Below, in pieces: positions 43,703 through 55,657 of a DNA stretch of 64,000 bases. Source of the stretch: Rhodotorula mucilaginosa (lineage: Eukaryota; Basidiomycota; Microbotryomycetes; Sporidiobolales; Sporidiobolaceae); NCBI GenBank assembly GCA_034406715.1, contig CP137869.1:372001-436000 (forward strand), in the 5' to 3' direction. Below the pieces are notes generated by a model. That model made no database searches, was not told the DNA's origin, and saw nothing but the letters and a program-made list of their open reading frames with translations. The position numbers and the translations under genes are program-made. The first letter of the stretch is position 1, and each line of letters starts with the position of its first letter.

Positions 43703-46112
43703 TCATCGCAGGTCGGCAGGCCAGAATCGTCGCTCGCGCCAGTACCCTTCCGGACTGAACCGCGGATTCGGCACATAATGCAACCCGTCGTCCATTGTCG
43801 GTTTCGACGGAATCGGCACTGCCCGAAGGGGTGCGAGGTGCTCAGGGTTAGCGAAATTTGCGTCCCAGAGATATTTTGCGTTTCGTGCGTTTGACTCTGA
43901 TCTGATCGCGGCGGACGAGATACTCACAAAACCACCCGAGTTTGGCTTTCCCAAAGACCATCTCCCAATTGGCGCGAGACGAGCCGAGCCACCAGATGTT
44001 GCCCTCGCGGTCCGGGCGACCCCACCGCTTGTCCCATTCTCGCCGCGTCGCTTTCTTCGCTCTGCAAGCACTCAAGCGGACCCACTTCACCAGTCAGTAA
44101 CATGCACAGATGGGTCCCGTGCCGCAAATGAGAGGTGATGAAGAGAAGCGAGAGACTTGCCTATAGCCAAAGAAGCCATACTCGCTCGCGAGCGCCGCCC
44201 GCTCGCGCTGCCGCATCCTCGCAAGCCCAATCTGCTCGATCGTCGTCATATTGCGCAGGATCAACCCCGTGTGTTGGACGAGGAGCGACCCCGTGAAGAA
44301 GAGGAAGAAGAAAGACAGCGCGATGATGGCGATCTGTTGGCCGTCGACGCCGGGGTAGGGTCGCGTGGCCGGGAAAGTGCCAAGCGGGAGGGTTTGCGCG
44401 ATCAGGAGGGTGAGGAAGACGAAAAAGAGGTACGCCGAGGACCACTGCAAAAAGTTGTAGACTGGTGGATCGGGCTCCATCAGACACAGGCGACTCCGAA
44501 GAGGCCCGAAAGATCACACGCACAGTATTTGTAGTTGCGGGCGCCGACGCAGGATCCAACCCAAGGACAGTGGTGGTCCATCTCTGTGCAGAGTTCGCAT
44601 CAAGCGCACGTCAGCCTCCCATCCCCTCCGCGCCTATGCGAAAGAAAAAAGCAACGAGGAAACTAACTCACTGAGGACGACCTTGGCGCAGTGCTTGCAC
44701 CGATGACTCCGGTACGGCCTCACGATCCGTTCGCGCGGATCGTAGCGGTACTGCACCGTCAATATCGGCAAGCTCCGCGGGATCCGTTCGACCGCGAGCG
44801 GTTTCGGCGGTTCCAATTCGGGCGGTGGGTCGGGAAAGTCGAGGTACGATTGTCGGGACCGCGCGGCCGGGGACGCGCTCCTCCGTGGCGGGGGTGGTAC
44901 GTCAGCGATGTGGCTGTCCGATGATGGCGAGGTCGAGCCGGGAAGTCGTTCCGGTACGTGAGCTGCGTCGGGGCGCGTGACGGGTGTCGGCGCCGCCGCC
45001 GCTGCTTCATCAGAAGGAGCGAGCGTCGTCGACCCCGTAGATCGACAGCGCGGACTCCGATCTTCCTCCGGCATCTGCAGCCCTTCCTCCTGCTCAGACG
45101 GACTGGGCACGGCGGCGTTGGTGGAAGCGAGTACCGTTCCCAAGGTGGGGCCGAGGACGCCCACGGTGGGTGCAGTTTCGGCAATTGCGTCTTCTTCGTT
45201 GGTACGTGCGGCGGCGAGAGGCACGACCACACGCCCGTTGCCCGTCTGTCGCATCTCGACCGTCTGCTCGGTACCTGCAGTAGCCTCTTCGTCCTCCTCC
45301 TCGGGCGTCGACAACGACGCTGATCGCAAGCTCGAGCTCGATCGTCGGAGGGTTGAACGGTGACCTCCGTTCGATGTAGACTTGTACAAGTCGGCCGGGG
45401 CGAGCTTGGAAGGCCGGATCGGTTGCAGCTGGTCTTCGAACGCTTGACCGGCGACGGTGATGTACTCTTCTTCAGCTTGCGGCGGATCGGTTTCTGGCAC
45501 GTACTGACTCCCACAAACCAAGTGTCCGCATGAGTGTTGGTTCTGGCGTATCGCTGTAGAAGGGGAGAGGGGGGACACTCACGTCCCGAGCGAAACCTGG
45601 CGGAGTTGCCACCGCGACGAGGTAGGTCCAAACGAACATGACAAAGAGGAGGTGGTAGATGACGAGGTACACGACTGTGTGTTCGGGATTGATTTTAGTC
45701 TATGCGGTCTGCTTCGCGTGGAGATGGCAAACGACGGACGTCCTTGGGCTCTGCCGCCCAAGCGGTTGTCCTGCATGCGGATCATGGGAACGCAGAGCCG
45801 GACGACGTAGACGTAGTAGCTGTATCCAAACACTCCGACGACGATGCCAATGATGAACTGCGGTATTAGACGCCAGGTCAGCTTGGGGGTCGTCGTCAGG
45901 CAGAGAGAGGAGAGACGGCGCACTTTTCGGACGAACCAGTGGTCGGGTTCCTGCTTCTCCTGCTGCCTGACGCGCTGCACTTCGAGGTGCTGACGGATCC
46001 CCATCAACTTGACGCGCTCGCGCTTGGGTTTCGTGCCGGGCGTCCCCGTTGTCGTTGCTGGCTTGGCGGTGTCTGCATCATGGCGAGCGTTGTCGAGTTG
46101 GCAGTCGAGCAT
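43703..46112 (-). CDS. DHHC palmitoyltransferase
   Basis: A zDHHC protein S-acyltransferase of about 640 residues in about eight exons. The first four are 46112-45924, 45857-45740, 45674-45583 and 45503-44672; the end is at 43703. TM1 is [19 protein letters not shown] and TM2 is [19 protein letters not shown] disordered acidic loop of about 200 residues follows, longer than usual. The Cys-rich domain is [19 protein letters not shown], with the active DHHC Cys, then [12 protein letters not shown], joined across an intron. TM3 and TM4 are [20 protein letters not shown] and [18 protein letters not shown]. The family TTxE motif appears as TTIEQ. A C-terminal region with [13 protein letters not shown] follows. 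It would act in Golgi, ER or vacuole membranes; the target proteins are unknown. Confidence 0.92.
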
Positions 46113-46260
46113 GCGCCGTCGGGAGAGCTGAGCGTGGTCGCCCTCGAGGTCCAGTCCTGTACTGCAGATGACGCGAGAGAGCAAGGCGGAGGAGCCGATG
46201 GCCGACAACGAGGCGGTGAGCGGCGAGTGGAGTGACGTTGACCTTGTCGTCTCCCCGTGC
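46113..46260. promoter_or_regulatory. Short divergent promoter, DHHC gene / DAP1
   Basis: Only 148 bp separate the two predicted start codons, so the two genes probably share control elements or have overlapping 5' UTRs. I see no clear TATA box. The upstream reading frame of the DHHC gene stays open across this space, so its true start could be further up. Confidence 0.5.
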
Positions 46261-47330
46261 ATGTCACGGTGAGTGTGCACAGTCAGAGTGCGCATGAGGA
46301 CATGGCAGACTGACCTCTCACCCATCGCCCTCTAGACTGTCCAACTCGCCGCACCTCGAACGGTTCACCAGTTCGCCGACCGCCTTCGCTGTCACTCTCC
46401 GAGACGCTATAGACTCGTTCGTACGAGATCACTACATATTCGTCGCCTTCCAACTCGTAGTAAGTCACTCCCTTTTACTCTGCCTCTCAAGTCCGCAACC
46501 GGGGGAACTCACCCTCACCTCCCCCCACTCGGCGGTCCAACAGATCCTCTCGTCGCTCTTCTTCTGGTACCTCCAGCTCGCCTTCCCGACCCCGACCCCG
46601 GCCCAACTCCAGCAACAAGACCCGAGAATGGACGCCCTCAAGACGAAAGCAGCCGACCTCGCAGTCAAGGCCGCAGACGCCACCGTCTCGGCTCCGGCCG
46701 GCGACGTCAAGGAACTCGACCCGCCCAAGGACACGCCCTTCACCAAGGAGGAACTCGCCAAGAACGACGGCAGGGACGAGAACACTCCGATCTATGTCGC
46801 CATCAAGGGCCGCATCTATGACGGTCAGTCTCGGAAGGGGTCGTCGGATGCCCCGGCAAACTCGGCATTCAACTGACCCTGCCGAGTTTGGACCCCCCCC
46901 TGCAGTCTCGGCAAAGCGCGACATGTATGGTCCGGGCTGCGGCTACCACGTCTTTGTCGGAAAGGACGCCTCCCGGTGCGTCAGGCTCTCCTACCCGCCA
47001 CGACAGCTCGCTTGCGTGCGGCCTGTCCGCCGATGCACAGGCCTTGTCTTTGGTGATATCAATGCGACTGACGCACTACTCGCCATGTTTCATCAGAGGA
47101 CTCGGCAAGTCGTCCCTCAAGCCGGAAGACGCCGTCTCGGACTACTCGACCCTGACCGCGGAGGAGAAGCAAGTTCTCGACGACTGGGTGCGCGCAGCCT
47201 CGCTTTGTTTTGCCTGTACCGGGCTCTCGTGCTGTGAGTACCGAGAACTGACATAGATGTGTACGTTGCATGTGCGCAGGAGAAGTACTTCCAGAAGCGG
47301 TACAACATTGTTGGCCGGGTCGTCGAGTAA
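46261..47330 (+). CDS. DAP1: Membrane-associated heme-binding protein DAP1 (MAPR family)
   Basis: A cytochrome-b5-like protein that binds heme and supports ER cytochrome P450 enzymes of sterol synthesis. Six exons (46261-46268, 46336-46459, 46544-46823, 46906-46975, 47097-47187, 47280-47330) give 207 residues. The first exon holds only ATGTCACG, so the start codon depends on splicing. A single TM spans residues 36-58 (HYIFVAFQLVILSSLFFWYL), itself formed across intron 2. The MAPR domain runs from FTKEELAKNDG through YVAIKGRIYDVSAKRDMYGP, where Tyr residues of the family bind heme axially, to YHVFVGKDASRGLGKSSL. It ends with the usual DDWEKYFQKRYNIVGRVVE. A poly-Pro/Gln linker joins TM and domain. 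Upstream in-frame Met codons are absent. Confidence 0.93.
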
Positions 47331-47759
47331 GCAGCCACCAAGAAGCGCCACAATCACATCCTGTACATGGACCCCGCCTCTCGTCCTCCCGCTCCGCGCG
47401 CGCGCAACACATCTCGCATCAGTACCCCTCGGAATAAGGCGAATGCCCCGAGAGACATCACCGCTGCGCTGCGGAGTCGGGGGAGAGGTGGACGTTTCAT
47501 CCGTGTCCGGGATTTGATCCAGGAAAAAAAAAAAAAAAACTGCAAAGCCTTTTTCCCGGGCTCGCGGGCGTGCGCTGGATTGCGGAGATTCCCAGCTCGC
47601 ATTAGATCAGTATAGTATCGCGCGCGGGTCCTTTGAGCGAGTGCAGAGGCTGCGCTCATCATCGCTGCTTCCGCGTGAACAACTCGTGTGCTCGTTCGCT
47701 TCCCGGCTCTCTCCCGACTCTGTTGCTGCTGCAGCGCTGTGCGACACGTGCACGCAGAG
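47331..47759. other. Intergenic region between DAP1 and KLHDC4-like gene
   Basis: 430 bp holding the DAP1 3' end and the promoter of the Kelch gene. A run of 16 A occurs at 47524-47539. No gene seen. Confidence 0.5.
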
Positions 47760-50700
47760 ATGGGCAAGAACAAGTCCAAGAAGGGCGCAGTCGATGCCAA
47801 AGCAGCGGTGAGCGCTTCACTCTTTCTTTTTTTTTTCTCATCGTCGATTCAGTGCTGCCAGACCGGCCGGGACGCTGACCTTTCCGGGCTGCGATAGGCC
47901 AAGGCGGCCAAGAAGTTGAAGCAGGAGAGCAAGCGGGCCAAGACGGACACGAAAGCGATCAAGAAGAAGAAGGGTGCGTCGGTCCGTCGTCGTCGTCGGC
48001 TCGCTTCAATCGCTGCGCCAGCATTCGTTGCCTACTTCGAGCGGCGTTGGGGATGGTCGGTCAGCTCTGAAAGTGCTGACCCGATTTCGGTGCTCGCAGG
48101 CAAGGAGAAGGAAGAAACGTGGGAAGAGGACGACTTCCTCACTTCGCTCGAGCAGTTCCGACAGAAATGGGCAGAGGACCACAAAGTCACAGGTCCGCAC
48201 TCACCCTCCCCTCCTCCACCTCTATCCTGCAACCCTGCCGAACTGACATCCTGAACGAACGGTATAGAGGAAACGGTCGAAGGGCCGCCGTCTCGGCGCG
48301 CGAACGCAACGCTCGTCGCCTCGCCCGTCTCGGATCATTTGTTCCTCTTTGGAGGGGAGAACTATGACGGCCAGCGAGTCGAGATGTACGCCGACGTGAG
48401 TCCTTGCTCTTCTTGCTTTCAGCTCACCGCCACGCGGCATCCTCCCCCGGGGGGAAGCTGCGCATGAATGAGCGTCCACATTTGTGAAAGAGGGCGCGGC
48501 TGACCTCAGGAATTGTTGAGCCGCATAGATGTACCGCTACGACCCGTCCAAGAACGAGTGGCGAAAGTTCTCTTCGCCGACTCAACCCGGTCCCCGCGCG
48601 GCGCATCAGATGGTTGGTACGGTCGCCGGCGGTGGAAGGCTGTGGGTTCACGGGGGCGAATACTGTGAGTGGGAGGCGCGTGCTTCAGTTCTGGCGCATA
48701 GACCCTCCCCGTTGACCTGACTCTGAACCCCACCAGCTGCACCGAATCAAACGTACGCTCTCGTTTCGCTCCTGGACCCGGTATTCGCTGGACTCTCTCG
48801 AGACAGCGCTCATGCTTCTCTTCTCGGCGACGCAGATCCTTCTATCATTACCACGACCTCTGGAGCTACTCGATCGAGTCCCAGAGCTGGGAACGCTGGG
48901 AAACGAAAGTGCGTCCGTCGGCGCGATCCGGGCACCGGATGGCCGTCTACAAGAACTTCATCTTTCTCTTTGGCGTGAGTGGAATTAGACTTTCTTCCGC
49001 TTTCCAATTTGCGGGCTCGTCCAAGCTGACTGATCGGTGTTCGCCTCCCAGGGCTTCCAAGACACTGGTATCCGAACCACCTACTTGAACGACTTGTGGG
49101 CGTGGTCTCTCACCGAGTCAGTCCTCTTGAGACGGAACTACTCCTGCCTTGATGCACTTGTTGACTCGCCGATTCACTCCCCCAGCTTCCGATGGCACAA
49201 AGTCGAGTTCAGCGACCTCGACCGAAAACCTCCGTGAGTTTTGCATAGCTGGAGAGCAGTGTTGCGGGCGTTGTTTTGACCCTCTTCGCGCACGCACAGA
49301 GCCCGAAGCGGCTGCTCTTTCTTGCCATCTGCCGATGGACTCGTCCTGCACGGTGAGTAGATCCTGCCACCCTAATGTCCTGCTCCTTGAGATGTTCATG
49401 GCCGCTTTGAACCGACCTGCAGGCGGCTACACCAAGAACTACGAAGGCAAGCGCGTGACCGGAGTGGCCTTGAGCGATACCTGGTTGCTCAAGGTGCCGC
49501 CGATCGGGGAAGACGGGTCGTGCGACTTTAAAAAGTTCAAGTGGGAGAAGCGCAAGAATCCGGGCAATCCTCCAAATCCAGTACGGTCGGGTGCGTACCC
49601 CCCGCGTACTCGTCCTCTCAACGCACCTCTGCTGCTGACGATGATGTGACTTTCAATAGGCTGCACGATGACCTACTGGGCGAACAAGGGGTGAGCGGCA
49701 CAGTCGGATCACCGTGAGAGAGATTCTATGCTGACGACAGAGTGACTCGCAGGATGGGCATCCTGTTCGGTGGCGTGAGCGACGACGACAAGGACGAAGA
49801 GACCCTCGACTCGACCTTCTACAACGACCTGTGCGTTTCAGCCTCGTGATCAGCGCCTTCGAATGTTGAACCTCACGCGAAATTTGCCGCTCTCCCCGCG
49901 TGATCAGGTACGGATACAACACCGCAGGCAACGGTCGATGGATCCAGTTGCTGCTACGACGAAAGAAGAAAGCGGGAGGAGCCAGCGCAGCTGCGAAGAA
50001 GAAGAAGCGTGCGGCAGCAGCTGCAGCTATCGCCGCGGCTGCCCACGCTGCGAACCCGGACGGCAACGGCGAGGCTCGAGACGGCGCGTACGATAACGAC
50101 GCTGGCGATCAGAAGATGCAGGAGGAGTACGGCAGTAATGACGAATACGAGAGCGACGACGAGCCGAAACCGTGGGAGATTGCTCGCGCTCGTCGCGAGA
50201 TCGAGCTGGAGATGGAACGCGCCGCCAAGCAGGCTGCCTTGCAGAACGAGAACAAGGAGGACGGAGGTTCTCCTGGGCCGGGAGAGGGAGAGTCTGCCGA
50301 CTTTGCGATCAACCGGGCCGAGAACGACGAAGACGACGATCCGGAGAAGACGATTCCCGGTCAGCGGTACAACGTCATGGCCTGCGTCCAGCGCAACACG
50401 CTCTACCTGTGCGCCCTCGTCCTTCCGCTTTGACTTCGTGGTCGGCTTCCTCGCTGATGGGGATCTTGGCGTGCTCTCTGGCAGGTACGGCGGAATTTTG
50501 GAGGCGGGCAACCGCGAATACACGCTGGCAGACTTTCACTCGCTCAACTTGGACAAGCTCGACCGCTTCAGCTGCCTCCGAGAGGACAAGATGTCAGTTT
50601 GCCGTTCCCTTCCCCCTCTGACTTGTTTGCTGACGCTTGCTTGCTCTTCTCGCCTGAAGCGACGCTGTCGAATGGCATGGAAGCGATTCCGAGAATGACG

Positions 50701-51365
50701 ACGACTCGGACTCGGATGACGACGAGGCTTCGCAGTCTGGCGACAGTGCCAACGAAATGGACGAGGAGGACGACGGGCAGGCTCCCGTCGAGGTCGAGCC
50801 GATGCAGGTCGAGATCGACGAACTGGTCTTGACGGAAGCGGAACTTGCGGCCAAGAAGGCCGAGAAGGCACGACTGGAGGTGCGTGCATTCTCTTGACCC
50901 AGGCGTATTCGTCCGATGCTGATACAAAGCTCGCATGCAGCAAGAAGAGCTGCGAAAGAAGGCGACGACCTTCATGGGCATCTCCGCCGACTCGGCTCGG
51001 ACCGCAGAAGAGATCCTATCGACTCCGCAAGCCGGCGAGTCGCTCGCACAGTTCTTCGCTCGCTCCAAGGAGTACTGGACCGGGAAGGCGCACGAGCAGG
51101 GTGGCAGTGCGAACCGTGGGAAGGAGCTGCGTCGCGACGGGTTCGCGATGGCAGAACAACGCTACGGTATGTCAGAAGATTCCCGTGATGATGTCGCGAT
51201 GATCCTCATCGCGTATCTGACCTGTCGCTGTTCGTTCGTACAGACGAATACAAGCCGATCCTCGAGGAGATTGTGCGCATGCAGGAGCAAGCTGGTATCG
51301 ACGCCGCGTCCGCAAGAGCAGGTGCTCGCGCCGGTCTCGGAACCGAGTCTCGGAATCGTCGATAG
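47760..51365 (+). CDS. Kelch-repeat protein, KLHDC4-like with DUF4110 tail
   Basis: About a dozen exons; the first three are 47760-47807, 47898-47973 and 48100-48192. The N-terminus is Lys-rich (MGKNKSKKGAVDAK, then KKLKQESKRAKTD), as in KLHDC4 proteins. Kelch blades follow: HLFLFGGENYDGQRVEMYAD, MYRYDPSKNEWRKFSSP, GRLWVHGGEY, HDLWSYSIESQSWERWETK, FIFLFGGFQDTGIRTTYLND, LVLHGGYTKN and GILFGGVSDDDKDEET. An Ala/Lys-rich and acidic insert (AAAKKKKRAAAAAAIAAAA) interrupts the last blade, and another acidic run lies near 50750. The end, FFARSKEYWTGKAHEQ through YKPILEEIVRMQEQAG, is the DUF4110 region found in this family. The role is unknown; relatives are nuclear or cytosolic. It converges on the BCAS3-like gene. 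Confidence 0.88.
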
Positions 51366-51502
51366 ATCCAAAATGCCACGTCTTGTATTACACGGGCTTT
51401 ATATGCAAGATTTCGATTTCGGATTTGGGTGGATGTGCGATTGAGAAAGTACAAGATTTGCGCCAATATGGAAATGAGATTCAAGAAAAGGTGCTGCTGG
51501 AG

Positions 51503-54500
51503 TCAACGCCGGCCCTTCTTCCGCTTGCCGGATGACCGTGACGAAGGCGAGGAAGAGACCGAGGAAGCAGGAGATGAGCTGAGAGCGACATTGGTCGGCA
51601 CCGTCAGAGTCGGAATCGCGGTGGCGAGGGTGACCGAGGATTGCGCGAGCAGATCGGGCGCGCGTACGGCAGGCTCCGCGAGCCCGATCAAGTCCTTCGG
51701 CGTGTTCGTAAAGGTTGTGCCGCCGTGTTGGTGCGTCCGCGGGCTCTTCTCGCCATCGTCGACCGGATCCAGCGCAAACGGCGATGGGATCGCAAGGGTC
51801 GGCACTGCCGCCGGGACGCCGGACGGCAACTCGAGATCAAAGTGTTCAAAGTCGCCGATGGTGGGTTCCATGGCGGACTCAGGTGACTCGCCGACCATGG
51901 GATGCTCCGTCGATGGAACATTCTCCGCGAAGTGGTCGTCCCAATCCTCGCCGAGAGTGCGATCAAAGTCGCCGTAGTCGTTGTCGCGGGTAACGGGGTG
52001 CTGCAATTTGACGTTGGTGAGCCCTTCGTCGAGATCGGTGGTGCAAGCGGTGCTGGCGCTTTGGGAAGGTTCCAACTCGCGGTCGGCGAACACGGCGTCT
52101 TCGTCCTCGAACGAGATCGAGGTGCTGTACGCCACCGGCACATCGGAAGCAGACCCTCCCACCATGCTCCTGCGACGTCCGGCGACTGGAATCATTCCTT
52201 TCGGCACGCGGATCTGGCCCAAGCTCTGCCGCACGCGTTCGATGCCTTCGAGCGCCGCCGGTGCGACTCCGCGTGGGACCTGGATCGAATCGCGCCACGA
52301 GCCATGCTTTCCCGGTATGCCGTTCGGAAAAGTTGGCGGGCGAAGTTGTGGTGAACCGGGGGCGAGCACAGTGTGCGGATCGAGAAATGCGTGCATCGCC
52401 GACTTGATCGGCTGATCGAAAGAGGCGGGGGCGAACTCGGACGCCGTCCTCAGAGCCTGCTGGTTGGCCGACGCTCTGGACGCGGCCGAATCGATACCGG
52501 GTGCAGAGGTCCCTTGGCGTACCCGCACCTCTGGCCGGAAGTGGATCTCACGCCCGCTGACTTCGAACCTCCCCGCTGCGCTCAGCTCCTCGTGCCGAGG
52601 CGGCAGGGCGAAGAAGTCGAATTGACGGGAAGCGTAGATTGACCTTGGCATAACTCGAGGCGCACGGCTCGAGGTTTCAATCTCTGCAGATGCAGCGTAC
52701 CTATGGGCGGTCGCGATTAGTCAGTGACTGGCAGCAGAACTCCTCGGGATTGGGACCTCGGCTTACAGATGCCCTTCACGCTTGACGACCGCCGGCGGCT
52801 CACTCGTCCGTGCGGGGATGCTCTCGCGCACCTCTGGCCAGTCTTGCCCCTTGCGCAAGTCCCACGCGGCAAGCGAGCGGCACCGAACCTTCCATGTCTT
52901 CTCCATGCCCGGAATTGAGCCGGACGTCGTTTCGCCGCGCTCGAGACGAGGGCTCAAACTCTGCCCGCCGACCAGGTTCGCGCCGCGCGATCGCATGAGC
53001 TGCGTCAAGCCGCTGACCGCCGTCGTCGCCAGCTTGCCAATCTCGCCACGGGAGGCAGCAGCGACGGCATTCGTCGTGGTCGTCGAGAGTGAGGGCGATG
53101 CGACAAGTTCCCGCGGGCTGAGGCGATGCAGTGTGACGTTCCCGCCGTCGGGGTGGAAGACGAGGAAATCCTGAGCGAGGAGGGGTGGTGGTGGTGGACC
53201 TCGATTCGCTGTGGACCACCCCTTGGGAAAGCCTTCTTCCTCGGCGAAACTGGACGCGGCGGTGACCGAGTATGGTACGAAGGCGACCCGAGCTGAAAGT
53301 GCCGTACTCGTCATCGTCGATGCCGGGACCCCGGTCTCCTCGCCACGAGTCGCAGGCGAGCGAACTCGCGCCGATGCCCGCAGAGAAATGCTCAACGGCG
53401 GCAGAGTATCGCTGTTGACGACATGCGGGCCAAAGTGTCGCTCGAGCAGTGGAAGGCCGCCTGCCGGATGAATGGCATAGATGTGCGAAGTACCCTTGGC
53501 AGTTGACACGGCGACGAATCGGCCGTCCGGGGACCAGCTCACTTCTCGCGCATGGGCCGAGGTGATGCCTCGCTCGAGTCGGTATCGGTGCCACGCGTTC
53601 GCGCCGGAATCGGCGGCCGGCACGATGGAGGTTGCACTCTGACCGATCACCGTGGCCGGCTTCAGCTCGAAGACATCGAAGGAATGAGCTCCGTCGGCAG
53701 CGACGAGAAGGTGCGTCGAAGGAGGCGAGAACGAGAGTTGCGAGATCGGATCCGCGGAGGGGACGAAAGAGGCGATAATCTTCGGACCGATCGTTGCGTC
53801 TCGTCCAGCAGTGATGTGAAGGGTTCCTTCGCGACCGATCGACGAGGTTGCTTGCGGTGCGCTCAAGAGATCTAGGACGACGACTGTACTGGATGCCGGG
53901 CGATTCATATTGACGGTCCTGCTGGCGGGTGCGCTCCTCGCGTAGGCAGTCGGGCTCCCTCGCGAGCTTTGCGGTCGAGCGTACGCCTGCGGAGACGCGT
54001 CGCGGGAGCTCCGACCACTTGCCTGCGCCCAGTAGGACATGCCGGCTTCTTTCAGCGCACTGACGCCACCCAGCACGCCTTCGCTGACTCTCCTCGCCAC
54101 CTCCGGCGCATCGCTCAAGCCGAGAGACCCACGACCGTCGTCAAGAGGCGACTTGGAATCGAAAACGCCTGGTCGCGCAAGGATGCCGTGGCCGGGTTTC
54201 GCCGGCAGCCCGCCGAGGCGAGACGATCGCAACGGCGTCGTAGAGGCGTACGCGAGCAGTCGTCCGCCATTCCCGAGGGAGAAGACGGGTGCTCCATCGA
54301 ACGACGACGGCGCGACGTCGCGGATCGGTGAAAAGGACGCCGGCACGAGCTTGACCTCGGAGGAGTCAAAGCGAGGGACGTGGAAAATGTGCAAGGCGAG
54401 GGGCGAGGAGGTGGAAACGACGAGGAAGCGTCGGTTGATGCGCAGGTGATGGGCGATACCGGGCACAGCGACCCGAGCGAGGACCTCGTGCGTCCGAAGC

Positions 54501-55337
54501 GAATAAAAGATGAGGTGAGACCGGCCTGAAGTCGAGGTCGAAGAGGGTGCGCGACTCAGCAGGACGAGGACGGCGGATTCGGGTGCTGTCTTTTGTGTCG
54601 CGAGGAGAGCGCCGTCGACCACATGGAGCGTTCGCCGCTTGGACGCTGGACCCGGAGTGGCTTCGGACGGAAGGGACAGCGAGGACAAGTTGAGCAGTTC
54701 GACGAAATTGTCGAGATCTGAGCAGTCCCACAGCGCGACGCCTCCGCTGCGATAACCGATCAAGAGCACGCGCCTGTATTACACCGGTGTGTGAGTAATC
54801 TTGTTGCAGGTCGCGCATACTCGTAAGGGTTCCGTACCGGACGTGATGTTGCCCGACGAGGTCGTCCCACTTGGCCCACGCGATCGCTTCCGCCGCGCCG
54901 CTGCCGACGGCATATCGAGCGGCTGCATTCGCGTCATCGTCCAACTGTCGAGTTTGATTATATGCCGTACCGCCGTCCTCCTCGTCCGACGATTCGTCCG
55001 ACGCCGCGTACGCGACTGCGGCGGCGGCGGTGGCGAGAGACGCCGGAGCAGGAGAGGTGGCGGGACCTCGATCCGACGCGACTCGCCGCGGTTCGGGTCC
55101 GCTGAACGGCGACCAGGTCTGCAGAGTCGAAGTGATGGATTCGAGCGCGGTCGGGTCTCTATGCAAGGGCCACGAGCTGAGGATCGTCAGCCTGAACGGC
55201 AAGTGGGGCGTGACCCGGCACGGTGCCAGCGCTCCTTGCGAGCAACAGGGGGCGCACCTGACGAGTCCCGGCTGTACAACATGTCCCGTCAGAGTCGCTG
55301 TCGATCCTGCTCCTGGTCTCTTGCGCCTGCTTTGCAT
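51503..55337 (-). CDS. BCAS3-like WD40 (PROPPIN-related) protein
   Basis: Three exons, 55337-54838, 54773-52767 and 52700-51503, join in phase into 1,234 residues. The WD40 part begins with IAWAKWDDLVGQHH and RVLLIGYRSGGVALWDC. The hallmark of the BCAS3 group is YRLERGITSAHAREVSWSPD then GRFVAVSTAKGTSHIYAI. A FVVFHP-like LVFHPDGGNVTLHRL and KTWKVRCRSLAAWDL follow. In animals BCAS3 works with C16orf70 at the phagophore and in cell polarity; in fungi the role is little known. The last 390 residues are disordered but contain IRVPKGMIPVAGRRRSM and an acidic TRDNDYGDFDRTLGEDWDDH. The start is not sure: Met 55337 is used, and about 60 residues before the first WD motif look unconserved. Exon 1 ends at donor GTACGG, which alone links the two frames. 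Confidence 0.85.
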
Positions 55338-55657
55338 AACCGCGGCGGTGACTCGCGTCAGATCGCCCTCGCGTCCTCGCGTCAAAGCGGTCGCGATCCT
55401 GATTGATTCTGTACGGGGAGGATAAGATCGGAGGTTACGGTGAGAGTCTGTGAGCGTGTCAGGCTGTGCGAGGTCTGTACGGCGAGAGAGATAGGGATCC
55501 CCAAGCGAGGCAGGTGGGGTAAACGCCGCCCCGAAGCCTCCCCTCGACCCAGTGATCCAAACAGATATGACGTGTCCAGAATCGAAATTCGTATATGCAG
55601 TGTCTGTGAGCGATCAACGAGTATGGCTACATGAAGTGAAAGGAATGAAGAGAGGTT
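55338..55657. other. Intergenic region, BCAS3-like promoter / CCH1 3' end
   Basis: 320 bp between two minus-strand genes, slightly AT-richer near 55560-55650. No gene or clear signal was seen. Confidence 0.45.

Noticed and set aside
47524-47539. A16 run as a retroposed poly(A) tail
   Set aside because: No flanking direct repeats and no SINE- or LINE-like sequence upstream; likely a simple repeat between genes.
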